Part shown: positions 22,139 through 32,852 of the stretch, one piece after another
Layout: every line of letters begins with the position of its first letter
How positions within the stretch are numbered: the first letter of the stretch is position 1
Source of the DNA: Mycoplasma sp. 'Moose RK'
GTDB taxonomy: Bacteria; Bacillota_I; Bacilli_A; Mycoplasmatales; Metamycoplasmataceae
DNA: 64,000 nt
Assembly: GCF_015708155.1 (NCBI RefSeq)
Contig: NZ_JADDYD010000001.1
Span: 556,001-620,000 of the forward strand
Direction: 5' to 3'
The notes under the pieces: generated by a model
The model's database searches: none
The model's input: the letters and a program-made list of their open reading frames with translations, nothing else
What the model was told of the DNA's origin: nothing
Made by a program: the position numbers and the translations under genes

Positions 22139-22154
22139 AAAAAAAAAAAAAAAA
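22139..22154 (+). repeat. A16 homopolymer in the MIP promoter region
   Basis: Sixteen A residues just 5' of TATTGTATAAAT (22155-22166), 57 bases before the MIP start. If TATAAA at 22160-22165 is the -10 box, the tract covers the -35 position. Slippage in such a tract would change promoter geometry, as known for the poly-A tract of vlp genes in M. hyorhinis. Confidence 0.6.
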
Positions 22155-22211
22155 TATTGTATAAATATTTGTTAAAATTATACAGAAAATTTAACTTTGG
22201 AAAAGGAATCT

Positions 22212-24431
22212 ATGAAAATAAGAAAGCTGGCAAAATTTTCAGCCTCTTTTGCGATTGCATTTCTGCCAGTGCTTCTTTTTTCTTGTGGCTATTTTAGTGC
22301 AATAATTCCAAAAAGCACTAAAATTATTTCTAATTTAGAACAAGAAAATGAAAAAATAAACCAACCAAAACAGGAAATAAAAAAAGAAATTAAGCCAGAA
22401 AATACTGAAATTATTTCATCACCAAAAGCAAAAAATCAACAGTTTAGTCCTAATTTTAGTGGCCAGGGGGAAAAAAATGACAAATTAATTCTTCCTGATT
22501 TATCAATTCCAACTGAAAAATCTGCAAAGCCAATGGTGTCAGTTGAACCTAAAGCGGCGGTAGAAATCAAAAAAACAGAAGAAAAAATTAAAGACAAATC
22601 TCCTGAAAAACCAATTGAAAAAAAGAAAGAAGAAATTATAAAACCGGTTGAAAAACCAACACCACCAGTGCCAGTAATTCCAGTCTTACCGACAAAGCCT
22701 GCAAAAAGAATAATTTTTCCACCAAAAGAAAAAGAGTCTTTAAAACCGGAAAATATTGACAAAAAAATTCTAATTTTGCCAAAAAATGAGCAAAAACCAA
22801 GTATTTTTGACAACCAAAGTGAAAATAGAACCAAAAAAATCATTAAAACTCAAGGCAAACCTATAAATTTACAGGCCAATTTACCTTCAAATCTGAACAA
22901 GGTTGATCCAAATATTTTTGATGAAACTAAATTTTTGGCAATAAACAGAAATTCCATTAACAGTTTCAACCCATCTAAACTCAGCGATGTCGTTGAAACA
23001 AAAGTCCAAGATATCAACTTTAAATGGGATAAGTTAAAAAATTTATACCAAAATTTTATAATTAACGCAAAAAATGGCATTAAACAGGAAAACGACAAAA
23101 TGTTTTTAGGGCAAAAAAACGAAGGTTTGAATATTTACCTGCTTGACAAACTTAATGCGAACCAAATTTCCTACCAAAATCCAGCACGCTTTTTGTACAA
23201 CAGTTACTATAATCCAAGGTTTAGCAATAAACACTATAAGTTAAAGTATTTTGGTTTCAAATCCTTAGATTATTCTGACCAACGTTATAGAATCACCTTT
23301 CAGCGAAATGTACGATTTAGTGTTGGAACTGCAGTTTTACTTGATTCCTACAATGGCGAAAGTGTTTTTTTGACAAATAGACACGTTTTATATGTGGGTG
23401 GTGAGCCTTTTTGAAAAAAAAGCGCCTTTCCATTTATGCGATTTTACTACAATAACAAAGCAAACACGGTTTATCCACTGGGCTATTCAGGAATTTTGAG
23501 TCTTTTGTGAATCAAGAATGAATACGAAAAGAAGATTGCTGAAATCAAAAAAAAGAATATTTATAATGTTAAAACTCAAATTCGGATTTCAAATCCTGAT
23601 ATTAAAACAATGCAAAAATTTAGCCAAGATTTTTACTCAAAATTTTTCCGACTTGCAAAAGATTTTAACAATCACAATAAGGATTTAGGAATTTTTTACT
23701 TTAATGAGCAGAAATTTACTAAGGAAATTGAGGATCTTTTGGCCTTTTACAAACAAAATCAAAAATGGTTTATGAGGTCTTTTCGTTTATCAAGTGGTGA
23801 AACTTTTGATGATTTAATTAAAAAATTCACTGATCAATTCAATGTTTTCAAAGAATTTTGGCAAGAAATGGCAAAATTACCACCGTTAGAAATCAACGAT
23901 CGTGTTTGAAAAGAGGGTGAAATTGACTACACAACAAAATTAGGTAGTTTTTGGCCAAACATGGTTTTTGCAAAAAACATTTTTAAAGGTGTTGTAATTC
24001 GCAACGGTGAACCAATGTTTTTTGCAACTAATGGGCCTGGGGCCTCCGGAAGTGGAATTTTTGATGCAAACGGTAAACTTGTTTTTCTAAATCAACTAAT
24101 TATGCTTGACAAAAATCAGAAAAATTTTTATTATGACCAAAATAATTTAACAAGCCACGTTACTTCTGGCATTTTATTTCGAACCAAATACTTAAATTTA
24201 GTTGATGAAATCAAGAAATTTTACTATAACAAGAAGGTCAAAGAAGTAAAAACAACTGAAAAAACCGCCAGTTCCGATGTTAAATCTAAAATAGAAGAAT
24301 CCAAAAAACAGACCAAAGATCAAGTAGCAATCATTATTGAAAAGTTAGAATCAAAAATAAAATCTATTGAAAACATGCTTAAATTTAAAAATTTCCCGAA
24401 TTCATCAAGTACACAAATTCAATCAAAATAG
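22212..24431 (+). CDS. MIP-type immunoglobulin-cleaving serine protease lipoprotein (DUF31)
   Basis: 739-aa lipoprotein (lipobox LLFSC, Cys25). After a long disordered Pro/Glu/Lys region (about 30-235) comes a trypsin-fold DUF31/MIP-like domain. Candidate triad: His391 in TNRHVL, Asp491 in KDLGIF, Ser612 in GASGSGI. MIP proteases of mycoplasmas cut antibody heavy chains after MIB proteins capture them. Two MIB-like genes lie 2.6 kb downstream on the same strand, supporting this role. Three TGA codons are Trp. The start at 22212 has GGAAAAGGA before it. The C-terminal 50 residues are a Lys/Glu-rich coiled segment. Confidence 0.82.
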
Positions 24432-24523
24432 TTGACTAATGTGAATTTTGTAAATTTTAGCCATTAGAAATAGGATCTCAAAAGTCTTGATTCTAGAGTG
24501 TTTTTTTGAATTTAGGACCTTAA

Positions 24524-24606
24524 AAAGTGGAAAAATTTAGGAAAAAACCTTGATTTCTCTACACCGTCAGCATTTTTCATGTGGATATTTTACCAAAATC
24601 AATTTA
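24524..24606 (+). repeat. Dispersed intergenic repeat, copy D (divergent)
   Basis: Starts AAAGTGGAAAAATTTAGG like copies A-C, but its second half (CATTTTTCATGTGGATATTT) matches the reverse copy F at 35130-35233 better than A-C. This suggests two subfamilies. Confidence 0.55.
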
Positions 24607-24743
24607 AAATACTCTCTGACAGGCAATTAATCTTTTAAATCAGAAGTTTAAACTTTTTAGTAAAAATCATTTAAAAAATTGAAAACTGCAAAAAGTAGTG
24701 AAAATAGGATCTTTTTTAAAATTTGACAAGCAAAAGCAACTGA

Positions 24744-24844
24744 AAAGCGGAAAAATTTAGGAAAAAACAGTTAATTTTTTTGCTTGTCAAACAGTGTTTT
24801 CATGTGTAATTCTACAAAAATCATATAAATATGCCCTCATATGA
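24744..24844 (+). repeat. Dispersed intergenic repeat, copy B
   Basis: About 101 bases from AAAGCGGAAAAATTTAGG to CTCATATGA. It keeps the shared inner words TTTTTTTGCT, TCAAACAGTGTTTT and CAAAAATCA. It ends 109 bases before the next gene start. Confidence 0.65.
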
Positions 24845-24914
24845 ACAAGCAAGTTTTATTGAATTTTTCTCATTTTTCAACTCTTGATTTTTTAAAATTT
24901 ACCTATTTTTAGGG

Positions 24915-24920
24915 TATAAT
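24915..24920 (+). promoter_or_regulatory. Candidate -10 box for lipoprotein 24953
   Basis: TATAAT 33 bases before a TTG start that has the ribosome site AGGAGG at 24941-24946. Confidence 0.55.
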
Positions 24921-24952
24921 TTTATTTAATAGATTAATTTAGGAGGTTAATT

Positions 24953-26767
24953 TTGAAGAAGCATTTACAAAAAAAATGGTTTTTGGGATTAGGATTTGCT
25001 CTAACTCCTTTTTTGTTTGTTGCCTGCATAGTTAAAAATGATCAACCTAGCCTAGAATCTAGCACTATTGAAGCTGATACTGGTTTAAAAAATGGCCAAA
25101 ATAATCAAAATTTAAATCAAAGCACAGAAAATAACAACCATGAAGTAGCTAATTCAATTCCTTTTCTTGAGAATAAAAAAAATAATCTTGAAATTGAAGC
25201 ACTGAGATTAATTAGTCAAGAAAAAAACAAAACGGAAGAACTGCAAAAAATTAGCTCTCAGGAAACTGAAGTTGAAAAAAAAAGGGTTGAAATTGAAAAA
25301 AAACTTACTGGTTTAGCAGACACAACATCTAAAGTCCAACCAGAAAATCTAGCAAATTCAGGAAATGTGGAAAACTCTGAGAATCAAAAGCAAGGAACTA
25401 TCCTCAAACAAAAGGAGGAAATCAAAAAACAAAAAGAAGAACTTGAAAAAAAAGAACGAGAACTTGAACTAGCTAAATTAAAAAAACAAGAAGAAATTAG
25501 TAAAATCAAAGAAGAAAAACGAAAAAAAGAACTTGAAAGACAACAACTTATTGTCAAAAAAAATCAACTATACAACAAACAAAAACAAGAATTAGAGCAA
25601 GTTCTTGATAAAATTCCTGATTATTTGCAAATTTCTGATTATGAAAAGAACCAGTCAAGCAACACCGCTACTGTTCTTTATCATTTTCGGCAAAAGCCCA
25701 CAACTTTCCACTATAGCAATTTCATCAAGGAAATACCAGATTTTGATGATTCAAAATACAACATAAGTTTTAATTTTCCCTACGATGTAAAGGCAGTTGA
25801 AGACAATAACGATCCAAGTGGCCGCTACCTTGATAATGTACAATTATCTGTTTCAAAAAAAGAGGGGTCTATCCAATTAATAAAAAATGTTATACTTTTT
25901 TGGGATGTTGAAAAAGGTAAAGAAAAACTTGGCACAACAAGCAGACCTTCTGAAGAAGGGAAAATTCATCAGAAGAAACTTCCTGATATTTTTAGCAAAA
26001 TTAGTCCTTCAATTTTAGCCTATGCACTCGTGAATTCAGACAATGAAGAAACATTAAATTCGCCAATTTTTGCTGATTTTAGTGCTGCTTTTAATCAAGT
26101 TTCACTTTCAATTGGTCTCAAAAACGAGTTTTTAGAAGTGAAATCTAACACACAACCATTTAAATGATCTTTTGATGTAATTAGTGCAACACCAAACGAT
26201 TCAACTGGTGAACTAAAAATCAAAGTGCAAAAAACAAAATGAAATGAAGAAAAATCAGTTGTGGGAACTCCGGAGGAATTTACTTTTACTAATTTAAGGA
26301 AAAATCCTGCAACAGAAGATTTTGTTTTTGAAGTTGATCCGCACCAAGTTTGGCCAAAAATCCGCGATAAAAATATTTTAAAGAATAATGAAAAGGATCA
26401 GCCACTTACTGAAATCACCAAGGGAAGTATTGCAAAAATTTTACTTGAAAGTCTGTTTTTCAAATTAAAAAGTCCTGATCCTAATATTTTATTGAAAGAA
26501 TTTTTAGTAAAAGATTACATAAAAGACAATGTTTTGACTTTTCCACAAATTGTTTCACTAAATTGGGAAAGCATTTTGAAGGACGGAAATAAAAATATTA
26601 CACTTGAATTAAAGGATAAAAAATTGTTTTATAGTTTTGAACTTGAATTATCTTATCTGTCTTCAGGTTCAGCGCTTACCAAGGAAAATAATAGTTTCAG
26701 TTTTGATGCAAGTTCTAAAAAAATAAAAATTTCTGGCGAGATTCCACTAGATCAATTTTTAAAATAA
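24953..26767 (+). CDS. Coiled-coil surface lipoprotein
   Basis: 604-aa lipoprotein with lipobox LFVAC (Cys25). The TTG start is fixed by AGGAGG ahead of it. A long Lys/Glu/Gln-rich coiled coil spans about 55-215. The C-terminal globular part (about 220-600) carries a 'FDVISATPND-STGELKIKV' type segment reminiscent of mycoplasma lipoprotein-17-like variable surface repeats. TGA-Trp codons occur at 26165 and about 26240. It is placed between the MIP protease and two MIB proteins, so a role at the same surface complex is possible but unproven. It ends directly at a T15 tract. Confidence 0.75.
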
Positions 26768-26782
26768 TTTTTTTTTTTTTTT
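26768..26782 (+). repeat. T15 homopolymer directly after the stop codon
   Basis: Fifteen T residues that begin right after the TAA of the coiled-coil lipoprotein gene. No hairpin precedes it, so it is not a normal terminator. It is one of four long homopolymers in this locus. Confidence 0.5.
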
Positions 26783-26987
26783 GTGTTTTCAGGCAATTTT
26801 TTATTGATTTTAGCCAAATCCACATCGATAATTTTGGATTTGGCGTGAAAAAATTTGGGAAAAAACCTTAATTTTTTCAATTTTGGATTCTCTTTGTATC
26901 CTAAAACTATAAAATTACCTATTTTTGGTGCTTTTTTTAGTTTTGAATTTTGTAGCTAAAATTCCTAAAGATTTAAAAAAAATGTAT

Positions 26988-26993
26988 TATAAT
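26988..26993 (+). promoter_or_regulatory. Candidate -10 box for MIB gene 1
   Basis: TATAAT 34 bases before the ATG at 27028. A strong ribosome site GAGAGGAGA lies at 27016-27024. Confidence 0.5.
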
Positions 26994-27027
26994 TATTAAT
27001 TAAAAAATTAGTGTAGAGAGGAGAAAA

Positions 27028-29229
27028 ATGGTTGCTCATTTATCAAGACGCAAAAAGATGATTACTATCGCACTTGCAAGTCCGGTAGTAATTTTTGGTG
27101 CTTACCTAACAAGCAGTTTAATAAACCATATTTATGCAAGCGAACAAATTAAGTATTCAACAATTGCTCCTTCAACAATTTTGAAAAATCGACCAAATGA
27201 TACCGGGTTTCGCTCTCCTGTTGCAAATACTGATTATGTTAGTCCTCCACCGGCAAAAAAATTACCTGAAGCACCCAAACCATCGCCTGGGCCAAAAATT
27301 GAGGTTGAAAAACCAATTTTCGTTCCCAAAGTTGCACCAATAAAACCAATTGAAAACCCAATTCCACAGGAAAAACCAAATGAAAAACCGAAAATTGTTG
27401 CGCCAATTGTTGCGCCAATTCCAGTTCCAACTCCGATACCACCAAGAAAAATTCAAAAACCAACAACAATTACACAAGTTGCTCCACCCACCCAAATTAC
27501 TCGACCAGTAGCGCCGACTTTCACACCGCCAGCGTCAACTCCAGCGCCGACTATTAGTGTTAACCCGGCCGATGGGCGTTATGCTGGTGCAATTGAAAAT
27601 TTAAAATTTCGGGCTTCAACTAATGTTAATACTGCGCAAAGAAATATCAGCAACATTGAGGCGCAAATCAAAGATTTAGAGTCTCAAAGAGATCAGAAAG
27701 AAAAATCTGTTTATTGAAATTCAAAAGTCAGTCTTGAAGCTTGAAATGAAACCTATAATTACCGAATCAATAATAAAAAATATGAATTAGAACGCCAAAA
27801 ATACGATCTTCAATACCATCAACAACGAAAACAACGCTTTGAACAAGGAAGACTAACAAAAGAAGAAATTGACATGATCAACAAGGGTTACACACCTGAT
27901 AGAGAAACAGATGGATGAGAACCCAAAGTTAATATAGTTAAACAAGGGATTGCTAAAAGCAATGAAAGTGGGATTGCGCCCAACAAAAGTCCTTGACAAA
28001 ATCAGGATTCAACAATTATTGGTTCACTTAAGCGACTAGGTTGAAAAGGCGGGCTTGATGACAGTAGTTCACACTTGCAGACTGAGAATTTCAAAAAAGC
28101 TTTAAGTGACAAAGGAATTTCTAACACAAATTCAATCAAACTAATTAAATACACAAAAGAGCAAGGAAATGGAGCGACTTCAAGTTACAATTCTTTTCAT
28201 TCGCTTGTTCTTGATTCAACTGACCCAAATGCACTTAAGAATTTTAGTGAAATCCTAAAAAGTCTTGCTTCCTCAGATCAGGAACTAAAGGAAATTGTGC
28301 TCCGAAATGTTAAAGGTGAAAGTGCCGAAACTATTGGTCAAATTATTGGCCAGATGCCAAGTTCAATTATATCATTAAGACTTTTTGTCGAAGATCCGAA
28401 GGGTCTTGAAGGTCTTTCAAAACTTGAAGGACACAAACTTTCAGAACTTTCGCTTTACTCAAATTTGCAAAAAGACAATGGGAGCTGAGCAATTAATCCC
28501 AATGGCCTCAAAGACGTTGATTTTGTTAAATGAGAATACGTTGACAAAGGTTCGATTCAGCTTTACAATCCTGCAGAAAAACTGCCTGGTTCAATCCGTT
28601 TTGACACTTTAAATTGGGCAAGTGGCCATGATCAGAACAAAATCAACGAAGGACTGAAAATTGCTTATGGTTCCAAAATTAACCAACGGGTTTTCCAAGG
28701 AGTTTTTGGTGGTCGCGGCGGCTACCCACCAAACCTTGATTTTAGCAAAACTAACCAAAAAACTTTTAAAGGAATTCAATTTGATGAAGCAAATAAGGCT
28801 TTCAATGACCAAATTTCGAATTGGGACACCGATACTGGTGTTAAGCAAACGGCAAATTATTTTCTAAAATTTGCTAATATTTATTTTGGCTATGATGGCG
28901 ATTCAAGCTCTTCAGGCTCAAATTCTCAAAAAGGTTATGAGGTGAATGCTGATGATTTTGATGGCCAATTTAGCAAACGACTTAATTTTGGGCCATATGA
29001 ATTTTCAACTATTTTTCTAAAGGACAAAACTGGTAAACAGGTGCAAAATGTGCCACTAGTTTTAAAAGGAAACACAATAACTGATGCGCAAAAAAATGAT
29101 TTAAGTAAATTTATTGAGGCCGCAAAACGTTCTAATGCTTTTTCAAAAATAATTGTTGAAAGCGGGAATACGATTCTTGGTTCTAGTTTTGGCGGCCTAA
29201 CTGTTGAAAAAAATCTTAAGTCTGTTTAA
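27028..29229 (+). CDS. MIB-like immunoglobulin-binding (blocking) protein 1
   Basis: 733-aa surface protein. One N-terminal membrane helix or signal (about 11-32) is followed by the family-like segment APSTILKNRPNDTGF (about 49-63), then a Pro-rich linker (about 70-185), a coiled coil, and a leucine-rich-repeat-like core (about 350-560) with LPGSIRFDTLNW and FQGVFGGRGGYPPNL. These features match the mycoplasma protein M / MIB group, which grips antibody light chains for the partner protease MIP. Many TGA-Trp codons. It is a close paralog of the next gene. A 16-base inverted repeat follows the stop. Confidence 0.78.
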
Positions 29230-29278
29230 TTTTTCAAGAAAAAATCAGGAATACCAATCTTATTTTTCTTGAAAAATT
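29228..29278 (+). terminator. Hairpin after MIB gene 1
   Basis: Perfect 16-base arms (29228-29243, AATTTTTCAAGAAAAA, and 29263-29278), overlapping the stop codon. A T17 tract follows eight bases later, so this may be a terminator and at the same time border the next promoter. Confidence 0.6.
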
Positions 29279-29286
29279 GGCAAGGC

Positions 29287-29303
29287 TTTTTTTTTTTTTT
29301 TTT
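29287..29303 (+). repeat. T17 homopolymer in the MIB gene 2 promoter
   Basis: Seventeen T residues ending 13 bases before TATAAT at 29317-29322. The usual -35 position (about 29294-29299) falls inside the tract. A length change would shift any -35 contact. Confidence 0.6.
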
Positions 29304-29316
29304 GCAATTTTTAATT

Positions 29317-29322
29317 TATAAT
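29317..29322 (+). promoter_or_regulatory. Candidate -10 box for MIB gene 2
   Basis: TATAAT within TATAATTTAGTAAAT, the same extended string as at the deoD promoter. It implies a leader of about 100 bases containing a second T17 tract. Confidence 0.55.
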
Positions 29323-29375
29323 TTAGTAAATATTTTCAAAACTACTTAAAAACAAGAATTGAGAAAAAATTCTAG

Positions 29376-29392
29376 TTTTTTTTTTTTTTTTT
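29376..29392 (+). repeat. T17 homopolymer in the MIB gene 2 leader
   Basis: Seventeen T residues 35 bases before the start codon and 22 bases before the ribosome site AAGGGGG. It may affect leader length or transcriptional slippage. Confidence 0.55.
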
Positions 29393-29427
29393 GTTTCTAA
29401 TTAGTTTTTTAACAAGGGGGCGAAATT

Positions 29428-31671
29428 ATGATATTTATGTACATGTCAAAGCGTAAAAAAATGATTGTTGGCATGGCTGCACTTGCAGTTGCAGCTAGTT
29501 TTTCCTTTTCAGTTAATGAAATTCTTAGTAGCCGAAATTCAGAATCATCCCTTATTTCTTATTCACCGCTTGCACCTTCAACGATCGCAAAGAATCGGCC
29601 AAATGAATCGGGTTTTAATTCACCAGTAACAAATGCAAAATTAGATCCAAAAACTGAGCCCAAAAAGATTGAAAAAACCACACCGCCGCAAATTGTTGCT
29701 CCAAAGATTGAAGAAAAACCGGTTGTTCCTGAAAAACCGAAAGAAATAAAACCCAAAGAAATAAAAAAAGAAGAAAACAAACCTTCTGCTAAAGTTGAAT
29801 CTGTCATAACAATCCCAGCAAGACCTGCAGAAACTGCTCGTCCAATCACAAATCCAAGTCGCTCACAACCTTCACAATCCAATAGAACCTCTGCTGAAGT
29901 TTCCCAAGGACAGATTGATGCTGCAAAGAGCGCCTGAAAAATTGGAATTGGTAGTTCAATCTCAAAAACACAATCAAAAATTAAAGGTTATGAAGACAGA
30001 ATTGCAGAATTAAATCGAAGAATGAAGCATGATTACAATCTTTATTCTTATGGTGGGAAGGTTTCAAAAGAGGTTTTTGAAGAATCAATCAAGGCCCAAA
30101 TTTGAGAAGCTAATAACTGGAAACAACGAGAAACCGATTATTTGAATGTTCTAAAAGAGCAAGAAAAAAGAGGTCCACAATTTACTGAACTTGATCTAAA
30201 ATCAATTGCGCGTGGAATGTTGCCATCAAAAGATGACCACAATGTTTGAACTTTTGTTAATCCTGACGACAATCCTGTTACTGGAAAAAATGGAACTTAT
30301 CGTAAGAGAAACGAAAACCGTGTTTTGAATATTCCAGGATGGGCGCCTCGAACTCCAAGCGGAATCGCCAATCAAGAATTCGAAGGTTGAACAAAAAATG
30401 ATGTTTCCACTTCAAATAGCGAGTTTAAATCTGCAATTGAAAAAGCCTTAGGTTCCGGAGCCAACACCGGTTCAATCAAAGTTTACGAATACACACCAAA
30501 TGATAGTAATCCTAATAAATCTTCAAAATCAAAAATCACCGCGGTTTCCCTTGATGCAAGAGATAATAATGCTTTTCAAAAATTCCAAGATTTTTTAAAA
30601 GCAACATCAGGAAAAATTGATGCTGTTGTTCTTAAAAATGTTGGTTCAGGAAACAAAGAACAAAATATTACTAAAATTTTAGAAAATCTTCCTGAAAAAG
30701 TCCAAAAATTAACCCTATTTTTGGATAATAAAAAAGCAATTAATGGCCTTCGTGCAATACAAAACAAAAAATTAAAAGAACTTGAATTGTATTCAAACGA
30801 CATGGCAGTTGATGAAAACTGATCAATTAACCCGAATGCAATTGCAAATGTTGATTATATTAGCTTTGATTACAACAATGCTGCCACTTTTCATAAAAAT
30901 AATCCTGGCGAACAAATTCCGGGTTCAATTTTGTTTGACACACTCCGTTGGGATAGCGGTGATGATGTAAATAAAATTACTGATGGTCTTAAAATTGCTT
31001 TTGGTTCCAAAATTTACCAAAGACCCTTCCAAGGCCGTCAAGGTGGAAAAGGTGGATACCCTCCGAACTTAGATTTTAGTGATACAAATATCAAAACTTT
31101 GAAAGATATTAAATTCGATGAAGTAGATAAGCTCTTCAATGATAATATCAAAAATTGAAAAGAAGACAAATATGCTGCTGAAGACTATGAAGGCTTCAAA
31201 CAACTTAAATTTAATTATGTTTATTTTTCAGTTGATAAAAACAACAATGGATCTGGCGGAAGTTCATCTACTTACACTGCACAGGCAAGTGATTTTGACA
31301 ATTCACAATTTAGCACTAGATTAACGGGTATTGAGCCAGTAATTAAACCGCCAGAACGTGACATGCGACCGAAGCCAACAATTTATTTGCGTTCAAATGG
31401 TGAAAATAAATATGGTGTAACTTTTAATCTCAAAGGTCAATGGTCAAATTTTACTGAAGATGCTAAAAAACAATTAAAAGTTTTTGTTGAAGCGGCTCAC
31501 CGTGGTGGTACTTTTTCAAAAATAGTTGTTGATTCTGATGATGTCAAGACTAATTTGATCAAATATTACAACGAGGAAAAGAAAAAAGAGAATCCAAAAT
31601 TTGTGGAGGATCAAACCAAATTTGCTGGAACCATAGTTGAAATCAATAGTACACAACAGTCATCGAAGTAA
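29428..31671 (+). CDS. MIB-like immunoglobulin-binding (blocking) protein 2
   Basis: 747-aa paralog of the preceding protein. N-terminal membrane segment, then APSTIAKNRPNESGF (about 49-63), a Lys/Pro/Glu-rich linker, and a leucine-rich core with IPGSILFDTLRWDSG (about 495-510) and FQGRQGGKGGYPPNL. The C-terminal region differs more from MIB 1. The frame is continuous with TGA as Trp. Start at 29428 with AAGGGGG; an internal ATG six codons later is also possible. I infer that MIB 1, MIB 2 and the MIP protease form one antibody capture-and-cut set. Confidence 0.78.
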
Positions 31672-31682
31672 AAAAAATCACC

Positions 31683-31782
31683 AAAGTGGAAAAATTTAGA
31701 AAAAAATGGCCATTTTTTTGCTCCACAGACAGCATTTTTATATATAATTCCCCAAAAATCAAAAGAAGATGGTGTCATATGA
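31683..31782 (+). repeat. Dispersed intergenic repeat, copy C
   Basis: 100 bases, close to copy A over the whole length, including the shared end GATGGTGTCATATGA. It contains TATATAATTCC at the position where A has TGCATAATTTC, so a -10-like word is partly conserved. Confidence 0.7.
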
Positions 31783-31836
31783 AGTCTACTTTGAGTGAAT
31801 TCTTCATTTTTTAAAGGAAAAGCCTTTGAAAATGAG

Positions 31837-31874
31837 AAATTCAAAAAGCCCTGAAAATAGGGCTTTTTGAATTT
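31837..31874 (+). terminator. Strong hairpin terminator
   Basis: Perfect 16-base stem AAATTCAAAAAGCCCT / AGGGCTTTTTGAATTT with a six-base loop. It probably ends transcription from the MIB locus, though it lies 166 bases after the stop and beyond repeat copy C. Confidence 0.65.
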
Positions 31875-32111
31875 AGTTGCCCTAAAAACTCAAAAAAATC
31901 ACTGAAATTAGATGAATTTATTCCTTCAAAAAGTTCTTTTATTTTGTCAAGCTCAATTGAAAAAATAAAACTTTTTTGCATTTTTTGGAAATGCGAAAGT
32001 TATTTGAAGCAATGTTTTTGTAATTAAGGTAAATTTAATTAATAAAAATTTTACAAAATTAACCTTTTTATAGTAAAATATAAAAAAATTAGTAGGCTTT
32101 TAAACAAAATT

Positions 32112-32852
32112 ATGGTTGAAAAATTAGAATTAATAAAATATTTTGATTACCTTGTCGATTGAATTAAACAAGAAACCCAAAAAGCACAGAAAAAAGGTGT
32201 GATCTTTGGACTTTCTGGCGGTGTTGATTCAGCTCTTGTTGCTACGCTTGCGCAAAAAGCTTTTCCAGAAAATCACCTTGCCGTGATCATGCCAATTATT
32301 GACATGCAAAAAAATCTTAATGATATTGATTTGTTGATTAAAAAATTTGCAATTAAAAACAAAAAAATTGCTTTGGATTCAACCTTTAATTCCCTGAAAT
32401 CAGAGCTAAATTTAGGAAATAAGTTGGCGGTTTCTAATATTCAGCCGCGATTAAGAATGACGACTTTATATGCATTGGCTCAAGAATTAGATTATTTAGT
32501 GCTTGGAACTGACAATTATTCAGAAATGTTTCTTGGTTATTTTACCAAATACGGTGATGGTGGCGCAGATTTATTGCCGATTGTCAACTTGACAAAAATG
32601 CAAGTTTTTGCAATGGCAAAAGCAATTGGAATACCTGATGAAATTATTAGAAAAAAACCAAGCGCTAATCTTTGGGAAGATCAAAGTGACGAAGATGAAC
32701 TAGGTTTTGGTTACCAAGACTTGGAGTTTTACTTTGAAAACCCAAATCAAGTTGATAAAAAAATTGTCCAAAAAATTGTTAATTTGCACACCTTAAGTAA
32801 TCACAAACGACTTCCGATTCCAAAACCTGAGAAAAAGTTAGGAGATTTTTAG
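32112..32852 (+). CDS. nadE: NAD synthetase (ammonia-dependent)
   Basis: 246-aa ATP-pyrophosphatase that makes NAD from nicotinate adenine dinucleotide. PP-loop FGLSGGVDSALVA is at about 30-42, with later GTDNYSEMFLGYFTKYGDGGADLLPI (about 137-162) and KKPSANLWEDQSDEDELGF typical of the short, glutaminase-free form. The ATG at 32112 adds 29 residues before the first long TGA-free segment; the in-frame TGA after VD is Trp. It overlaps the following GTG start by one base. Confidence 0.92.

Larger units (their letters stand above)
24432..24952 (+). other. Gap with two dispersed repeat copies
   Basis: 521 bases with no gene. It holds repeat copy D (24524-24606), copy B (24744-24844), and a -10 box at 24915-24920. 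Copies B and D lie in the same direction as the next gene. No clear terminator hairpin follows the protease. Confidence 0.6.
31672..32111 (+). other. Gap with repeat copy C and a strong hairpin
   Basis: 440 bases without a gene. It holds repeat copy C (31683-31782) starting 11 bases after the stop, and a 16-bp stem hairpin at 31837-31874. The last 200 bases before nadE are AT-rich with a weak TATAGTAAAAT-type promoter region. Confidence 0.55.

Noticed and set aside
22436..22843. 135-aa minus-strand frame inside the MIP gene
   Set aside because: It is the mirror of the Pro/Glu/Lys-rich linker; low complexity, no ribosome site.
26768..26782. T15 tract as a rho-independent terminator
   Set aside because: There is no stem before it, and the tract begins right at the stop codon.
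27239..27495. Minus-strand frames rich in Trp/Phe/Leu opposite MIB 1
   Set aside because: Shadow of the Pro-rich linker, with no own start signals.
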